Origin: Campylobacter concisus
Lineage (GTDB): Bacteria; Campylobacterota; Campylobacteria; Campylobacterales; Campylobacteraceae
NCBI RefSeq assembly: GCF_003048775.2
Contig: NZ_CP049272.1
Span: 868,001-932,000, forward strand
DNA length: 64,000 nt
Direction of reading: 5' to 3'
The position numbers and the translations under genes are program-made. The first letter of the stretch is position 1. Every line of letters begins with the position of its first letter. Under the pieces are notes generated by a model. That model was given only the letters and a program-made list of their open reading frames with translations. It searched no databases and was not told the origin of the DNA. Positions 18,221 to 28,029 of this stretch are shown here, piece by piece.

Positions 18221-18975
18221 GCGAAGAAAAAGCGTATAAAATTTTAGCCAAACAAAAAAATATCTCAAACAACGAGGCAAAGGAGCTAATCGACAGCGGA
18301 CTAGTCTATGCCAAGGGGCAAAAGGTGATGATCGCTCGTGCGCTAATGAGTGAAAATACTAAATTTAGCATCGAAGAGATGCCAAAGCCAAGCGTTATCT
18401 TTGAAGATGAAAATTTAATAGCAATCAGTAAGCCAGCTGCCATAACTAGTGAAAAAATTAGTCAAATTTATAAATTTCCACTCCTTCACAGGCTCGATAA
18501 GGACACAAGCGGCGTGTTGCTTCTTGTAAAAAATGATGAATTCGCAGCACTTGCCATAAATGAATTTAAAAAGATGAAGGTTGAGAAAATTTATGTGGCC
18601 GTAGTTAGGGGCATCATGAGCGAAGAAGTGGTCGTAAATGAGCCAATCTTAACGATAAAAAATAAAAATGGCGCCATTTCAAAGATCTCAAAAGATGGCA
18701 AAGAGGCGATCAGTGAAATTTTACCTCTCATGGTTGTTGGCAAAAAAACGCTGGTAAAAGTTGCCATAAAAACAGGCAGGACACACCAGATAAGAGTGCA
18801 TTTGGCTAGCTTAAATTTACCTATCGTTGGCGATGAGAAATACGGCAAAAATAGGGCAAATAGAATGTTTTTGCATGCCTATTCTATTGCTCTTTTAAAC
18901 TATAAATTTAAAGCGCCGATCCCAAAAGAATTTAATTCTCTTGGGTTTGAGCTATTTAATAAATTTGAAATTTAA
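18217..18975 (+). CDS. RluA/RluD-type pseudouridine synthase
   Basis: 252 residues. The N-terminal segment (1-50) looks like a reduced S4-type RNA-binding domain. The catalytic domain has HRLDKDTSGVLLL with the active Asp, VAIKTGRTHQIRVHLA, and IVGDEKYG. Modifies uridines in structured RNA; which rRNA or tRNA site cannot be read from sequence. Coupled to waaA by an ATGA overlap, as in C. jejuni. Confidence 0.9.
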   Translation: MSEEKAYKILAKQKNISNNEAKELIDSGLVYAKGQKVMIARALMSENTKFSIEEMPKPSVIFEDENLIAISKPAAITSEKISQIYKFPLLHRLDKDTSGVLLLVKNDEFAALAINEFKKMKVEKIYVAVVRGIMSEEVVVNEPILTIKNKNGAISKISKDGKEAISEILPLMVVGKKTLVKVAIKTGRTHQIRVHLASLNLPIVGDEKYGKNRANRMFLHAYSIALLNYKFKAPIPKEFNSLGFELFNKFEI

Positions 18976-19037
18976 AGAGCAATAAAGAAATTATTTAGTA
19001 ATATACGCCCTTTAATAACAACTTGGAAAGGTGATTA

Positions 19038-20378
19038 GTGTTTGAACAAATTAGCGAGTCTTTTAGATTAGCCGTTAGCAAGATACGTTTTGTAGATGAC
19101 GAAAAAGCTCTAAAAAACGCACTTGATGTGCTTAAAAAAGCTCTTTTAAAAGCTGATGTTCACCACAAAGTCACTAAAGATCTACTTACATCTATCGAAA
19201 GCGAGCTAAAGCAAACTGGCGTTGGTCAAAAGAATTTCCTAGATTCGATCAAATCAAATTTAACGACTATATTAACAGCTCCTGGCAACCAAGGCTTTGT
19301 CTATGCGCCAGTTGCACCAACTATTGTTTTGATGGCTGGCTTACAAGGTAGCGGTAAAACAACGACAACTATTAAGCTTGCAAACTATCTAAAGCTAAGA
19401 AAGAAAAAAGTTTTAGTTGCGGCTTGTGACTTGCAAAGATTGGCGGCGGTTGAGCAACTAAGACAGCTCTGCGTTGCAAATGAGATCGATCTTTTTTATA
19501 TAGAAAATGAAAATAACCCTATAAAAGTAGCAAAAGAAGCGCTAGAAAAAGCAAAAAGCGGTCTTTATGATGTGCTTTTAGTGGATACCGCAGGTCGTCT
19601 TGCGATCGATGAGAAGTTGATGCAAGAGATAAAAGATGTAAAAAATGCGATAAATCCACATGAAATTTTCTACGTAGCTGATGCTATGAGTGGACAAGAT
19701 GCCGTAAAAACAGCTACAAGTTTTAATGAAATTTTGGGAATTTCTGGAGTTATCCTTTCTAAATTTGACTCTGACTCAAAGGGTGGTGTAGCTATTAGTA
19801 TTGCAAAACAGCTAAATATTCCACTTAGATTTGTCGGTACTGGCGAGAAAGTAGCTGATATCGAGAGTTTTATACCAGACCGCATTGTAAGCCGTATAAT
19901 GGGTGAGGGTGACTTGGCCACTTTGGTAGAGAAAACATCGACTATTATAGATGAAAAAGAGGCAAAACGCCTAAATCAAAAGATAAAAAAAGGCCAGTTT
20001 AATTTTAATGACTTTTTAGAACAAATGGAAAGTGTTAAAAAGCTTGGTAGTATGAAGTCTTTGATGGGGATGATACCTGGACTTTCAAATATTGCAAATC
20101 AGATAAAAGATATAGACCTTGATAATTCAAAAGAAATTTTGCATATTAAGGCTATGATAAACTCTATGACGCAAAAAGAGCGTGAGAATCCAGACCTTTT
20201 AAACAATAGTAGAAAAAGGCGTTTAGCAGCTGGTTCTGGACTATCTCAAGTAGAGGTAAATCGTTTTTTAAAGCAGTTTGAAAATGCTTCAAAGCTTGCT
20301 AAGAAATTTTCAGGAAAAGGTGGAGCAAAGGGACTTGCAAATATGCTTTCTCAAGCAAATTTAAAAAGACCTGTTTGA
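19038..20378 (+). CDS. ffh: Signal recognition particle GTPase Ffh
   Basis: Targets nascent membrane proteins to the translocon with 4.5S RNA. 446 residues: N domain (1-90), G domain with [13 protein letters not shown] near 105, DTAGRL, and [10 protein letters not shown]. The Met-rich M domain carries MGMIPGLS and the SRP RNA-binding [13 protein letters not shown]. The start is GTG at 19038 with GGAAAGG upstream. Length is normal. Confidence 0.98.
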   Translation: MFEQISESFRLAVSKIRFVDDEKALKNALDVLKKALLKADVHHKVTKDLLTSIESELKQTGVGQKNFLDSIKSNLTTILTAPGNQGFVYAPVAPTIVLMAGLQGSGKTTTTIKLANYLKLRKKKVLVAACDLQRLAAVEQLRQLCVANEIDLFYIENENNPIKVAKEALEKAKSGLYDVLLVDTAGRLAIDEKLMQEIKDVKNAINPHEIFYVADAMSGQDAVKTATSFNEILGISGVILSKFDSDSKGGVAISIAKQLNIPLRFVGTGEKVADIESFIPDRIVSRIMGEGDLATLVEKTSTIIDEKEAKRLNQKIKKGQFNFNDFLEQMESVKKLGSMKSLMGMIPGLSNIANQIKDIDLDNSKEILHIKAMINSMTQKERENPDLLNNSRKRRLAAGSGLSQVEVNRFLKQFENASKLAKKFSGKGGAKGLANMLSQANLKRPV

Positions 20379-20449
20379 TAAAAGGGTTTAAATTTGGATA
20401 TTTGTTATCTAAATTTAAGCTTTATTTAAAAACAAGAGGAGAATATAAT

Positions 20450-20677
20450 ATGGCAACAGTAGTAAGACTAACAAGAATGGGACGTAAAAAAAGACCTTTT
20501 TATCGTATAGTTGTTACAGATAGTAGAAAAAGACGCGATAGTGGCTGGATAGAAAGTATTGGCTATTACAACCCTATGGTTGAACCAAATGTTATAAATT
20601 TTAATAAAGAGAGATTAGATTACTGGAAAAGCGTTGGTGCTAAACTTAGCGACAGAGTTGCACAAATTACAAAATAA
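20450..20677 (+). CDS. rpsP: 30S ribosomal protein S16
   Basis: 75 residues, [20 protein letters not shown] with [15 protein letters not shown] and IGYYNP. The ATG at 20450 has AGAGGAGAATATA upstream and gives the normal S16 length; an in-frame start at 20375 would add 25 unrelated residues overlapping ffh. First of the rpsP-khpA-rimM-trmD-rplS group. Confidence 0.98.
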   Translation: MATVVRLTRMGRKKRPFYRIVVTDSRKRRDSGWIESIGYYNPMVEPNVINFNKERLDYWKSVGAKLSDRVAQITK

Positions 20678-20919
20678 TGGTTAAAAATTTTTTATACGAA
20701 TACGCCAAGTTAATAGCTGACTTTCCTGAAAAGGTAACTATAGAGCGTCAAGAGCTTGGTGAAAATTTTGTTGAAATTATCATAAATGCTGACAAGATTG
20801 ATACTGGAAAACTTATCGGTAAAGACGGCAAAATGATAAACGCTATAAAGACTGTTATTATTGGTTGTAAAGCCAAAGATAATACAAGCTATAGAGTAAC
20901 GGTAAAAGCTATTGAATAG
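20677..20919 (+). CDS. khpA: KH-domain RNA-binding protein KhpA
   Basis: 80 residues with a single KH fold and the loop GKLIGKDGKMINAIKT (variant of GxxG). Binds RNA, probably small regulatory RNAs or rRNA during ribosome assembly. ATG overlaps the rpsP stop (TAATG), so translation is coupled. Known conserved link between rpsP and rimM. Confidence 0.93.
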   Translation: MVKNFLYEYAKLIADFPEKVTIERQELGENFVEIIINADKIDTGKLIGKDGKMINAIKTVIIGCKAKDNTSYRVTVKAIE

Positions 20920-21448
20920 TGATATTGTTGAAGTCGCTACCATCGGAAGATGTGTTGGTTTAAAGGGCTACTTAAAGCTTCACAATAAGAGCGACTTCCC
21001 AGAACAGTTTAAAAAAGGTGCAACCTTTTTTGACAAAAACAATGATCAGCTGACTATAAAAGACTACAATAGACAAAAAGAACTGGTTTTGTTTGAAAAT
21101 TTTGATGACTTAGATCTTGCTAAAGCGCTTGTAAATAGAACTATATACACCACAAAAGAGCTCACTAGAAAAAACTGCAAATTAAAAAAAAATGAATTTT
21201 TTCAGTTTGATATTATTGGCTTAAAAGTTATAGAAAATGGTGAAATTTTGGGTATTGTAGAAGATATCCAAGATAATTTTTCAAATTCACTTTTTATACA
21301 TAAAAAAACAGATGAAAAGCTTATTATGGACGGCAATCCAAAGAATTTTTTTACATTCCATATTTAGAGCATTTTATTATAAGTGTAAATTTAGACAATG
21401 AAGAGATTTTGGTAAAAGGTGCTAGAGCCATTTTAGAAAAATTCATGA
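20912..21448 (+). pseudogene. rimM: rimM, frameshifted near its 3' end
   Basis: 16S rRNA processing factor: N-terminal beta-barrel (IGRCVGLKGYLKLH) and most of the PRC-barrel (FFQFDIIGLKV, LGIVEDI) are present. The frame begins at TTG 20912 and stops at TAG 21365-21367 after 151 residues. The lost C-terminus is readable one frame over from 21353: YIPYLEHFI, then [15 protein letters not shown]. The shift maps to a T7 run (21346-21352). A second oddity is an A5 run (21437-21441); one fewer A would give a TGA overlapping the trmD ATG, the expected layout. The product may be partly active, or one or both runs may be sequencing errors. Confidence 0.8.
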
Positions 21449-22137
21449 AATTTACGTTTATTACACTTTTTGAAAATTTAGTTAAACCTTATTTTTGTGA
21501 TTCTATTTTAAAACGTGCAATTGGTAATAAATTTATTGAAATTGATTTTATAAATCCAAGAAATTTTACTAAAGATAAGCATAATAAAGTTGATGATTAT
21601 ATGATCGGAGGCGGAGCAGGGCTTTTGATGTTTCCACAGCCTTTGGATAAATCGATCAAATTTTTAAAAGAAAAAGATAAAAACGCCCATGTGATTTTTT
21701 TGACACCAGCTGGTAAAAAATTTAGTCAAAATGATGCAAAAAGGCTTTCAAAGAAAGATCATATTTGCTTTGTTTGTAGTAGATATGAAGGGCTGGATGA
21801 GAGAGTTGTTGAGCTTTGGGCGGACGAAGTTTTTTGTATAGGTGATTTTATTTTAACTGGTGGAGAACTGCCTGCACTTTGTATGAGTGATGCAATATCA
21901 AGAAATATACCTGGAGTTTTAGGAAACGATATGAGCCTTGAAGTTGAGAGTTTTGAGGATAATTTGCTTGAAGCCCCATCTTTTACAAAGCCTGATAATT
22001 TTAGATCAATCTTTGTGGTTTCAGAGTTTTTAAAGGGTAACCATGCTAAAATCCACACTTTAAAAAATAAGATGGCTCACTGCAAAACAAGGTTCTTTCG
22101 CCCTGATTTATATCAAAAGCTTAAGCCACATAAATAA
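21445..22137 (+). CDS. trmD: tRNA (guanine-N1-)-methyltransferase TrmD
   Basis: Methylates G37 of tRNAs using S-adenosylmethionine, which prevents frameshifting. From ATG 21445 it has 230 residues, starting [12 protein letters not shown], with the trefoil-knot motifs [21 protein letters not shown] and [12 protein letters not shown]. An in-frame TTG at 21409 would add rimM-derived residues and is not used here. With the present sequence no stop codon separates the shifted rimM tail from trmD. Confidence 0.95.
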   Translation: MKFTFITLFENLVKPYFCDSILKRAIGNKFIEIDFINPRNFTKDKHNKVDDYMIGGGAGLLMFPQPLDKSIKFLKEKDKNAHVIFLTPAGKKFSQNDAKRLSKKDHICFVCSRYEGLDERVVELWADEVFCIGDFILTGGELPALCMSDAISRNIPGVLGNDMSLEVESFEDNLLEAPSFTKPDNFRSIFVVSEFLKGNHAKIHTLKNKMAHCKTRFFRPDLYQKLKPHK

Positions 22138-22145
22138 GGAAAAAC

Positions 22146-22502
22146 ATGAGAAATAAATACATTGAAGCATTTGAAAATGCTCAAATTGTTAGTAAAAATA
22201 TTCCTGACTTCCGTGCAGGAGATACATTGCGTGTTGCTACTCGTATTCACGAAGGCGATAAAACTAGAATTCAAAATTTTGAAGGTATTTGTATAGCTAG
22301 ACGTGGTAGCGGTACTGGCGAAACATTTATCATTAGAAAAATTGGCGCTAATAGTGTTGGCGTTGAGAGAATTTTCCCAATTTTTAGTGACTCAATTGAA
22401 GAGATAAAAGTTCTTAGAAAAGGTCGTGTTAGAAGAGCTAAATTATTCTATCTACGTGACCTTCGTGGTAAAGCTGCTAAGATTCGCGAACTTAGAAAAT
22501 AA
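22146..22502 (+). CDS. rplS: 50S ribosomal protein L19
   Basis: 118 residues, with [22 protein letters not shown] reduced to its core FRAGDTLRV and [13 protein letters not shown], then VGVERIFP and the basic tail [24 protein letters not shown] end. Eight bases after trmD with AAGGAAAAAC as ribosome site. Last gene of the ribosomal group; a strong terminator follows. Confidence 0.98.
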   Translation: MRNKYIEAFENAQIVSKNIPDFRAGDTLRVATRIHEGDKTRIQNFEGICIARRGSGTGETFIIRKIGANSVGVERIFPIFSDSIEEIKVLRKGRVRRAKLFYLRDLRGKAAKIRELRK

Positions 22503-22513
22503 TTCTACTATCT

Positions 22514-22540
22514 GTCCTGAAGTCTATTCAGGACTTTTAA
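22514..22540 (+). terminator. Rho-independent terminator after rplS
   Basis: GTCCTGA (22514-22520), 7-base loop, TCAGGAC (22528-22534), then TTTT. Twelve bases after the rplS stop; ends the long forward series. Confidence 0.88.
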
Positions 22541-22704
22541 TATTCTTTATTAAATTTAATTTTTTTAAATATTTTTATCGTTTTAATATTAATAAAGATC
22601 TATTTATTTTTATTGTTTTTACCGCTAGGCTATAAAAATTTAAAATATATAAAAAATTTCTATATAAAGTTTCAGATACCTTATATACTAAATTTATTTA
22701 TTTT

Positions 22705-23403
22705 CTACTTCTTCTTATTTGTATACCAAAATAAAAAAATAACACAACAAAGAATTACTCCAAACATTATTGATACAACTATCATGGTGGCATTTTTAGT
22801 TTCATTAAATGGCAAGCCTTGTGTATTCATGCCAAAAAAACCAGTTATCAGATTTAGTGGTAGCATTACAGCTGATATCATTGTCAAAATGTAAATGTTT
22901 TGATTGATTTTGTCATTTTTTATACTTTGTATAAATGTATAAATATCATCGATTCTGCAGGCATACTCATTGGCCATTGTTCTAAAAACATTTGCCTCAT
23001 GAGTACTATTTTTAAGCTCTTTTTTTAAATTTTGTTGCTCGCTTTGACAAATCGAAAGGGTTTCATAAAAATGAGATATCTTGTTTTGAAATTTTCTAAT
23101 CTCATATTTTAAAAAGTGGTGTCTTTTGATAAATTGATTAAAGTTTTTTCGACTAGCATAAATTTTTTCATACTCATTTAGCTCATCTTGATGCTCTAAA
23201 ATTTTATTTGCATATTCATTACATAGTTTTTTAAGAGCCGCTTCAAACTCGTTTTTATCGCATTCGTGATTAAAGTCTTCTTTATAAATTTTGCCATTTT
23301 TAAATAAAAATTTATAGCTTTGCTTTTGCGTGAAAGAAACAAGCAAAATGTAGTCGTATTCATCGCCATAAAAATACCCACAGACTGAACTTTTATAGCT
23401 CAT
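22705..23403 (-). CDS. Short CorA-family divalent-metal transporter
   Basis: 232 residues. The last third has the CorA signature: helix [21 protein letters not shown], with the pore motif GMN directly after (GMNTQGLPF), then the second membrane helix [20 protein letters not shown] and a basic end. Upstream is a long helical stalk. Typical CorA proteins have 310-330 residues, so the N-terminal cytoplasmic domain is reduced here. ATG has AAAGGG upstream and overlaps the tgt 3' end by 11 bases, so it is read through from tgt. Ion is not predictable (Mg, Co, Ni or Zn). Confidence 0.83.
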   Translation of the reverse strand: MSYKSSVCGYFYGDEYDYILLVSFTQKQSYKFLFKNGKIYKEDFNHECDKNEFEAALKKLCNEYANKILEHQDELNEYEKIYASRKNFNQFIKRHHFLKYEIRKFQNKISHFYETLSICQSEQQNLKKELKNSTHEANVFRTMANEYACRIDDIYTFIQSIKNDKINQNIYILTMISAVMLPLNLITGFFGMNTQGLPFNETKNATMIVVSIMFGVILCCVIFLFWYTNKKK

Positions 23404-24523
23404 TTTTTACCCTTTTAGCATAAAAATTTTTCTTAAATTTAGTAAATTCGCCTCTTTCTATTGCCTCTCTCATCTCTTTCATCAAATTTAGATAGTAGTG
23501 CAGGTTGTGAAGGCTTGCTAGCCTAAAAAATGTGAGCTCTCTTGCCTTAAAAAGGTGGTTTAGATAGCCTCTGGAGTAGCGTTTGCAGGTATAGCACTGA
23601 CACTGCGGGTCGATTGGCGTGTGGTCGTTTATAAATTTGGCTGATTTTATATTGATCTTGCCAAAGCTAGTAAAGAGCGTGCCGTTTCTTGCATTTCTTG
23701 TTGGCATGACGCAGTCAAACATATCAATGCCTCGCTCCACGTTTTCCACGAGATCTTCAGGCGTACCAACGCCCATTAGGTAACGCGGCCTTAGCTCATC
23801 CATAAATGGCATAACTGCCTCAACAGTGTCATACATCGCCTCGTTGCTCTCGCCAACGCTTAGCCCTCCTATCGCAAGGCCATCAAATGGCAGCTCATTT
23901 AAAGCTTCGGCGCAAAATTTACGTGCCTCATAATCAGTACCTCCTTGAACAATGCCAAAGATATTTTGCTCTAAGCCAACGCCTTTACTTTGCATAAATT
24001 TATGATAGTCAATCGCCTCTTTTGCCCATTTTATCGTTCGCTTTATGCTTAGATCGATCCTTTTTGGCTCGGCAGGTAAGGCGACTAGATCATCAAGTAT
24101 CATCATAATGTCGCTACCTAGATCGTACTGTGTGTCAAGGACGGATCTTGGCGTGAAGTAGTGCATACTGCCGTCGATATGGCTTTTAAATTTTATCCCT
24201 CCATCGTCGTTTTTGGTATTTGATCTAAGCGAGAATGCCTGAAAACCACCGCTATCTGTTAAAAAAGAGCGCTCAAACTTAGAAAATCCATGAAGCCCGC
24301 CAAAATCGCGCACGACCTTGCTTCCGGGGCGTAGATACATGTGGTAGGTGTTTGCTAAGATTATCTTTGCGTCTAAAATTTCACTCATATCAAAGGCATC
24401 AAGGCTCTTTACCGCGCCAACCGTACCAACTGGCATGAAAACTGGCGTTTGTATCACGCTGTGGGCAGTTGTTAGGATACCACGCCTTGCATTTCCATCT
24501 TTTTTTATAACTTCAAATTTCAT
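23393..24523 (-). CDS. tgt: Queuine tRNA-ribosyltransferase
   Basis: Swaps guanine 34 for the queuosine precursor in GUN tRNAs. 376 residues; [12 protein letters not shown] holds the active Asp, [13 protein letters not shown] and [11 protein letters not shown] follow. Zinc cysteines stand in [18 protein letters not shown]. Start ATG 24523, divergent from the Mla-type operon. The 3' end overlaps corA. Confidence 0.97.
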   Translation of the reverse strand: MKFEVIKKDGNARRGILTTAHSVIQTPVFMPVGTVGAVKSLDAFDMSEILDAKIILANTYHMYLRPGSKVVRDFGGLHGFSKFERSFLTDSGGFQAFSLRSNTKNDDGGIKFKSHIDGSMHYFTPRSVLDTQYDLGSDIMMILDDLVALPAEPKRIDLSIKRTIKWAKEAIDYHKFMQSKGVGLEQNIFGIVQGGTDYEARKFCAEALNELPFDGLAIGGLSVGESNEAMYDTVEAVMPFMDELRPRYLMGVGTPEDLVENVERGIDMFDCVMPTRNARNGTLFTSFGKINIKSAKFINDHTPIDPQCQCYTCKRYSRGYLNHLFKARELTFFRLASLHNLHYYLNLMKEMREAIERGEFTKFKKNFYAKRVKNEL

Positions 24524-24564
24524 CTAAATCCTTAAAATTTTTGATTTTTTATTTTAACAAAATT

Positions 24565-24575
24565 TATAATATAAT
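24565..24575 (+). promoter_or_regulatory. -10 region of the Mla/Iam operon
   Basis: Two overlapping TATAAT boxes (TATAATATAAT) about 30 bases before the TTG start of the permease gene, in the 79-base gap from tgt. Either could be used. Confidence 0.55.
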
Positions 24576-24602
24576 CCAGAAATTTTAAGGCAAAGGAACT
24601 TT

Positions 24603-25709
24603 TTGCAAAAGAAAAATGATGTCATTTTTGTAGTGGCAAATGGTGCTCAGACTATAAAATTTATAGGTGAGTTTAGCTATAAAGACGCAAAAAATTTACA
24701 AAGCATTTTTAAAAAAATCCAAAAACTTAGCGGTAATGTTAAATTTGACTTTAGCGAGCTAAAGAGCATTGATTATGCTGTTTTGATCCTTTTAAAAAAC
24801 ACGCTAAATGGCAAGAAATTTGAGATCATCACAAATGACGAGAAGATAAAGGCAATGGGCGATCTTTTAAATGATGAAAAGATTGACTTTAACTACATGC
24901 CGCCGCACAATAGTCTAAATTTCTTTTCACGTCTTGGTGAAAAAATTTGTGAAGGTTTTGTGAATTTAGCTGAGTTTGGCACATTCTTGGGCGAATTTTT
25001 AATAAAAAGCGTAAAAATTTTATTTAATCCAGCCAGTCTTAGATTTAGGGAATTTAGTAACTACATAAAAGATGGCGGCGTAAATGCCGTTTTTATCGTA
25101 TCCCTCACCGCTTTTTTGATAGGTGTCGTGCTTGCGTATCTTGGTAGTGCGATGCTTGCAAGCTTTGGGGCAAGTATATTTATAGTAGAGATCATGGGTA
25201 TGCTAACGCTTAGAGAGGTGGCCCCACTCATCGCTGCTATCGTCATCGCGGGTAGATCAGCCTCTAGTTTTACTGCTCAAATTGGCGCTATGAAGCTAAC
25301 TGAGGAAATAGATGCGATGAAGACAATGGGCTTTGAGCCATTTAACTTCTTGGTCTTGCCGCGCATCATCGCGATGGTGCTTTGCGTGCCTGTCATTATC
25401 TTTATAGCTGACGCGATAAGCATCTTAGGACAGATGATCATTTGCCAAACGATACTTGATATCAGCTTTAGCGACTATCTAAATAGATTTCGCGAGATGG
25501 TCGAGCTTAGGCATTTTGCTGTTGGTATGATAAAAGCTCCATTTTTTGGCGCAGTAATAGCAATAATTGGCTGCATGAGAGGATTTGGCGTGAGCCAAAA
25601 CGCCCAAAGCCTTGGAGCAATGACAACAGTTAGCGTCGTAAATGCGATATTTTGGGTCATCGCGCTTGATGCATTTTTTGCGATAATTTTTATGTGGCTA
25701 AAGATATGA
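24603..25709 (+). CDS. MlaE-type ABC permease with STAS domain
   Basis: 368 residues. An N-terminal STAS-like domain (about 1-100, with VKFDFSELKSIDYAVLILL) is fused to the MlaE permease with five or so membrane helices, AFLIGVVLAYLGSAML and REVAPLIAAIVIAGRSASSF being typical. Part of a lipid-transport system between inner and outer membranes; the C. jejuni equivalent (IamB) was linked to invasion. Start TTG at 24603, with CAAAGGAAC upstream. Confidence 0.9.
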   Translation: MQKKNDVIFVVANGAQTIKFIGEFSYKDAKNLQSIFKKIQKLSGNVKFDFSELKSIDYAVLILLKNTLNGKKFEIITNDEKIKAMGDLLNDEKIDFNYMPPHNSLNFFSRLGEKICEGFVNLAEFGTFLGEFLIKSVKILFNPASLRFREFSNYIKDGGVNAVFIVSLTAFLIGVVLAYLGSAMLASFGASIFIVEIMGMLTLREVAPLIAAIVIAGRSASSFTAQIGAMKLTEEIDAMKTMGFEPFNFLVLPRIIAMVLCVPVIIFIADAISILGQMIICQTILDISFSDYLNRFREMVELRHFAVGMIKAPFFGAVIAIIGCMRGFGVSQNAQSLGAMTTVSVVNAIFWVIALDAFFAIIFMWLKI

Positions 25710-26446
25710 ACGAGATAATAGTTGGAAAAAACATAACGACAAGTTATGGCGATAAGATAATGCACGATAATGTGAGCTGGAGCGTCAAAGAGGCTGAAAT
25801 TTACGGCTTTTTAGGCGGCAGTGGTGCTGGAAAAACGACGCTTATGAAGACGATGATATATCTAAAAAAGCCAAGCGAGGGCGATATATTTTTTGATGGC
25901 GTCAATATGTGGAAAAGTAGTCAAGAGGAGCAGCAAGAGATAAAGCTAAAAAGCGGGACGATGTTTCAGTTTGGCGCACTTTATAGCTCGATGACGATCC
26001 TTGACAATGTGGGTGTTTTGCTCTATGAGTACTCTAAATTTAACAAACGTCAGATCGATGAGATAGCGATGTTTTGGATACAAAAAGTGGGGCTTAAAAA
26101 AGAGGTATCTATGCTTTATCCAAGTGAGCTAAGTGGCGGTATGAAAAAGCGTGCTGCGCTAGCAAGAGCCTTGGTGCTAAGCCCTAGAGTGCTATTTTTA
26201 GATGAGCCAAATAGTGGCCTCGATCCAGTTAGCTCACGCCAAATGGACGCGCTCATAAAAGAGCTTCGTGATAGCATCGGTGTGACTGTTGTCATGGTGA
26301 CTCATGATGCTGATAGTATTTTTGATATTTTGGATAGATTTTTGATAATAGATAACAAAAAAATAGTCTTTGAGGGAAATATAAAAGAGCTTGAATATCT
26401 TAAAAACAACCCACTTGAAGAGCTATTTAAAATGAGGAAAAAGTAG
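25706..26446 (+). CDS. MlaF-type ABC ATP-binding protein
   Basis: 246 residues. Walker A GGSGAGKTTL near 35, signature LSGGMKKRAALARAL, Walker B VLFLDEPNSGLDP, and H-loop VTHD. Partner of the MlaE-type permease. ATG at 25706 overlaps the permease stop codon; an in-frame GTG at 25694 would add four residues but lacks a better ribosome site. Equivalent of C. jejuni IamA. Confidence 0.93.
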   Translation: MNEIIVGKNITTSYGDKIMHDNVSWSVKEAEIYGFLGGSGAGKTTLMKTMIYLKKPSEGDIFFDGVNMWKSSQEEQQEIKLKSGTMFQFGALYSSMTILDNVGVLLYEYSKFNKRQIDEIAMFWIQKVGLKKEVSMLYPSELSGGMKKRAALARALVLSPRVLFLDEPNSGLDPVSSRQMDALIKELRDSIGVTVVMVTHDADSIFDILDRFLIIDNKKIVFEGNIKELEYLKNNPLEELFKMRKK

Positions 26447-27379
26447 ATGGAAAATAGAAATTCTTATACCATTGTTGGCATGTTTTTTATGGCTTGCCTT
26501 ACAGCATTTGCGATATTTATTTGGTGGATGACTAGTAAAAATAATACAAAGGTTGATTTTAAAGAGTACTACATCCACACGACTGAGCTGCCAAGTGGAT
26601 TAAAGGTCGATTCTACGGTTAAATTTATCGGTGTGCCAGCCGGAAGTGTTAGTGATATAAATTTTGTCGATGATAAAAACGCTCTTATAAACATCACAAT
26701 GAAAATTAGAGAAGATCTGCCGATAAAGGCCGATAGCGTGGCAAGTATAGAAGTTCAGGCTATTAGCGGCGTTGCTAGTATAAACATAAGCCGTGGTACA
26801 AAAGACTTTGCATCAGGTCAAAAGCCTATCTTACAGCTTGAAGAGAGCCTCTTTTCAAAGCTTGGAAATAACGCTGAAAACATCACCTTAAAGATAAATC
26901 AAACACTTGATAAAGTCGATAACTTTTTTTCGCCTGAAAATATCGCTCACGTAGAGTCAGTCCTTAAAAATATCGATAAATTTACACAAGTTTTAACAGA
27001 CGAAGAGGGATTAAGCGAGGTTGATAGTATCGTTAAAAATGTAAAAAATTTTACAGATACTTTAAACAAAACCGATACAAAAGAATTGGCTAAAAATTTA
27101 AACAGACTAATTTCAAATGCAAACCAAGTTTTTGTATCGGCAAATTCGGCTATTACCGGATATAATTTGCTGCAAGAGCTCATCACAAAAAAAGCTAAAG
27201 ATGGTGAATACGACCTTAGAAATACGGTTGGACCGTTATTAAGAGAAGCGAGTGATTTCTTAAATGGATTTGACAAGACGCTTCGCGAATTTAGAGGCGC
27301 ACTTCAAAGGCTTGAAGATAATCCTTACGAGTTTTTCTTCACAAATCCAGTGCCAAATGACAAAGGAGATAAAAAATGA
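26447..27379 (+). CDS. MlaD-type MCE-domain protein
   Basis: 310 residues. One N-terminal membrane anchor (about 9-29), then an MCE domain (about 40-120: LPSGLKVDSTVKFIGVPAGSV) and a long helical tail (140-290). Forms the periplasmic lipid-binding ring of Mla-type transporters. It follows the ATPase with no gap and overlaps the lipoprotein gene by 4 bases. Confidence 0.9.
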   Translation: MENRNSYTIVGMFFMACLTAFAIFIWWMTSKNNTKVDFKEYYIHTTELPSGLKVDSTVKFIGVPAGSVSDINFVDDKNALINITMKIREDLPIKADSVASIEVQAISGVASINISRGTKDFASGQKPILQLEESLFSKLGNNAENITLKINQTLDKVDNFFSPENIAHVESVLKNIDKFTQVLTDEEGLSEVDSIVKNVKNFTDTLNKTDTKELAKNLNRLISNANQVFVSANSAITGYNLLQELITKKAKDGEYDLRNTVGPLLREASDFLNGFDKTLREFRGALQRLEDNPYEFFFTNPVPNDKGDKK

Positions 27380-27936
27380 GAAATTTAATCTTTCTAACGG
27401 CTATGCTTTTATTTCTTGGCTGCTCGCTAAAGACAGATGTGCCAGTTGCAACGATGTATGAAATTCACTATTCAAATAAGGCTTGCTCAGCTGAAAATAA
27501 ACAAAAAGAGCTAAAAAATGTCTTCATCGAAAATGTAAGCGCTCTTGATATGGTCGATACTAGAAAAATTTTGATCGTAGCTGAGAATAATAAAATCAGA
27601 TACCTAAGCGATGCTAAATTTGTATCTGAGCCAAGCGAAATGGTCTATAAATCTCTTGTAAAAGGGCTTTATTTAAACTGCGCTGCAAAGCCGATATTTT
27701 CGCCAAATGCAAAAGATCTTAGGCTAAAAGTGAGCATTATATCTCTTCAGATAAGAGGTGACAAAGCCGAAGTCTCGCTAGCTTATGAGCTATTTAATGC
27801 AAACACTTCGCTAAAATCTGGCATGATCACGAAAGAAATTTTTTGTCCAGATCGAAGCTCAAGTACTATTTTTGATACGATAAATAAGGCTACAAATTTA
27901 GCAATCGATACGCTAATCTCTGAAATAATCTCTTAA
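27376..27936 (+). CDS. Transport-associated lipoprotein (PqiC/ABC auxiliary type)
   Basis: 186 residues, lipoprotein signal ending LFLGC (Cys16), then ABC-type auxiliary lipoprotein features: VATMYEIHYS, FIENVSALDMVDTRKIL, RYLSDAKFVSEPSEMV. Probably an outer-membrane-anchored receiver for the lipid-transport system. Last gene of the four-gene operon; a long hairpin follows. Confidence 0.8.
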   Translation: MRNLIFLTAMLLFLGCSLKTDVPVATMYEIHYSNKACSAENKQKELKNVFIENVSALDMVDTRKILIVAENNKIRYLSDAKFVSEPSEMVYKSLVKGLYLNCAAKPIFSPNAKDLRLKVSIISLQIRGDKAEVSLAYELFNANTSLKSGMITKEIFCPDRSSSTIFDTINKATNLAIDTLISEIIS

Positions 27937-27942
27937 ATTTTC

Positions 27943-27972
27943 TTGGCTGTAAATTTTTAAATTTATAGCCAA
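27943..27972 (+). terminator. Hairpin after the Mla/Iam operon
   Basis: TTGGCT...AGCCAA arms continue inward through TAAATTT/AAATTTA with one G-U pair and a 2-base loop, a 30-base structure seven bases after the stop codon. No strong T run follows, so termination efficiency is uncertain. Confidence 0.55.
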
Positions 27973-27998
27973 AATAGCTTATTTTAAAGACCTTTTGT

Positions 27999-28004
27999 TA
28001 TAAT
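27999..28004 (+). promoter_or_regulatory. -10 box for the RCK-protein/aroB group
   Basis: TATAAT preceded by TTTTGT, about 25 bases before the ATG at 28030. Confidence 0.55.
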
Positions 28005-28029
28005 GTGAGCTTTAAAATACGGAGAATTG

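Noticed and set aside
20375..20449. Long N-terminal extension of rpsP
   Set aside because: The added 25 residues are unlike S16, and ATG 20450 has a strong ribosome site and gives the normal length.
21409..21444. TTG start extending trmD by 12 residues
   Set aside because: The residues belong to the shifted rimM tail; ATG 21445 gives the family N-terminus.
22426..22894. Two small forward open frames after rplS
   Set aside because: They run across the terminator and the antisense of the CorA gene, with low-complexity AT-driven products and no ribosome sites.
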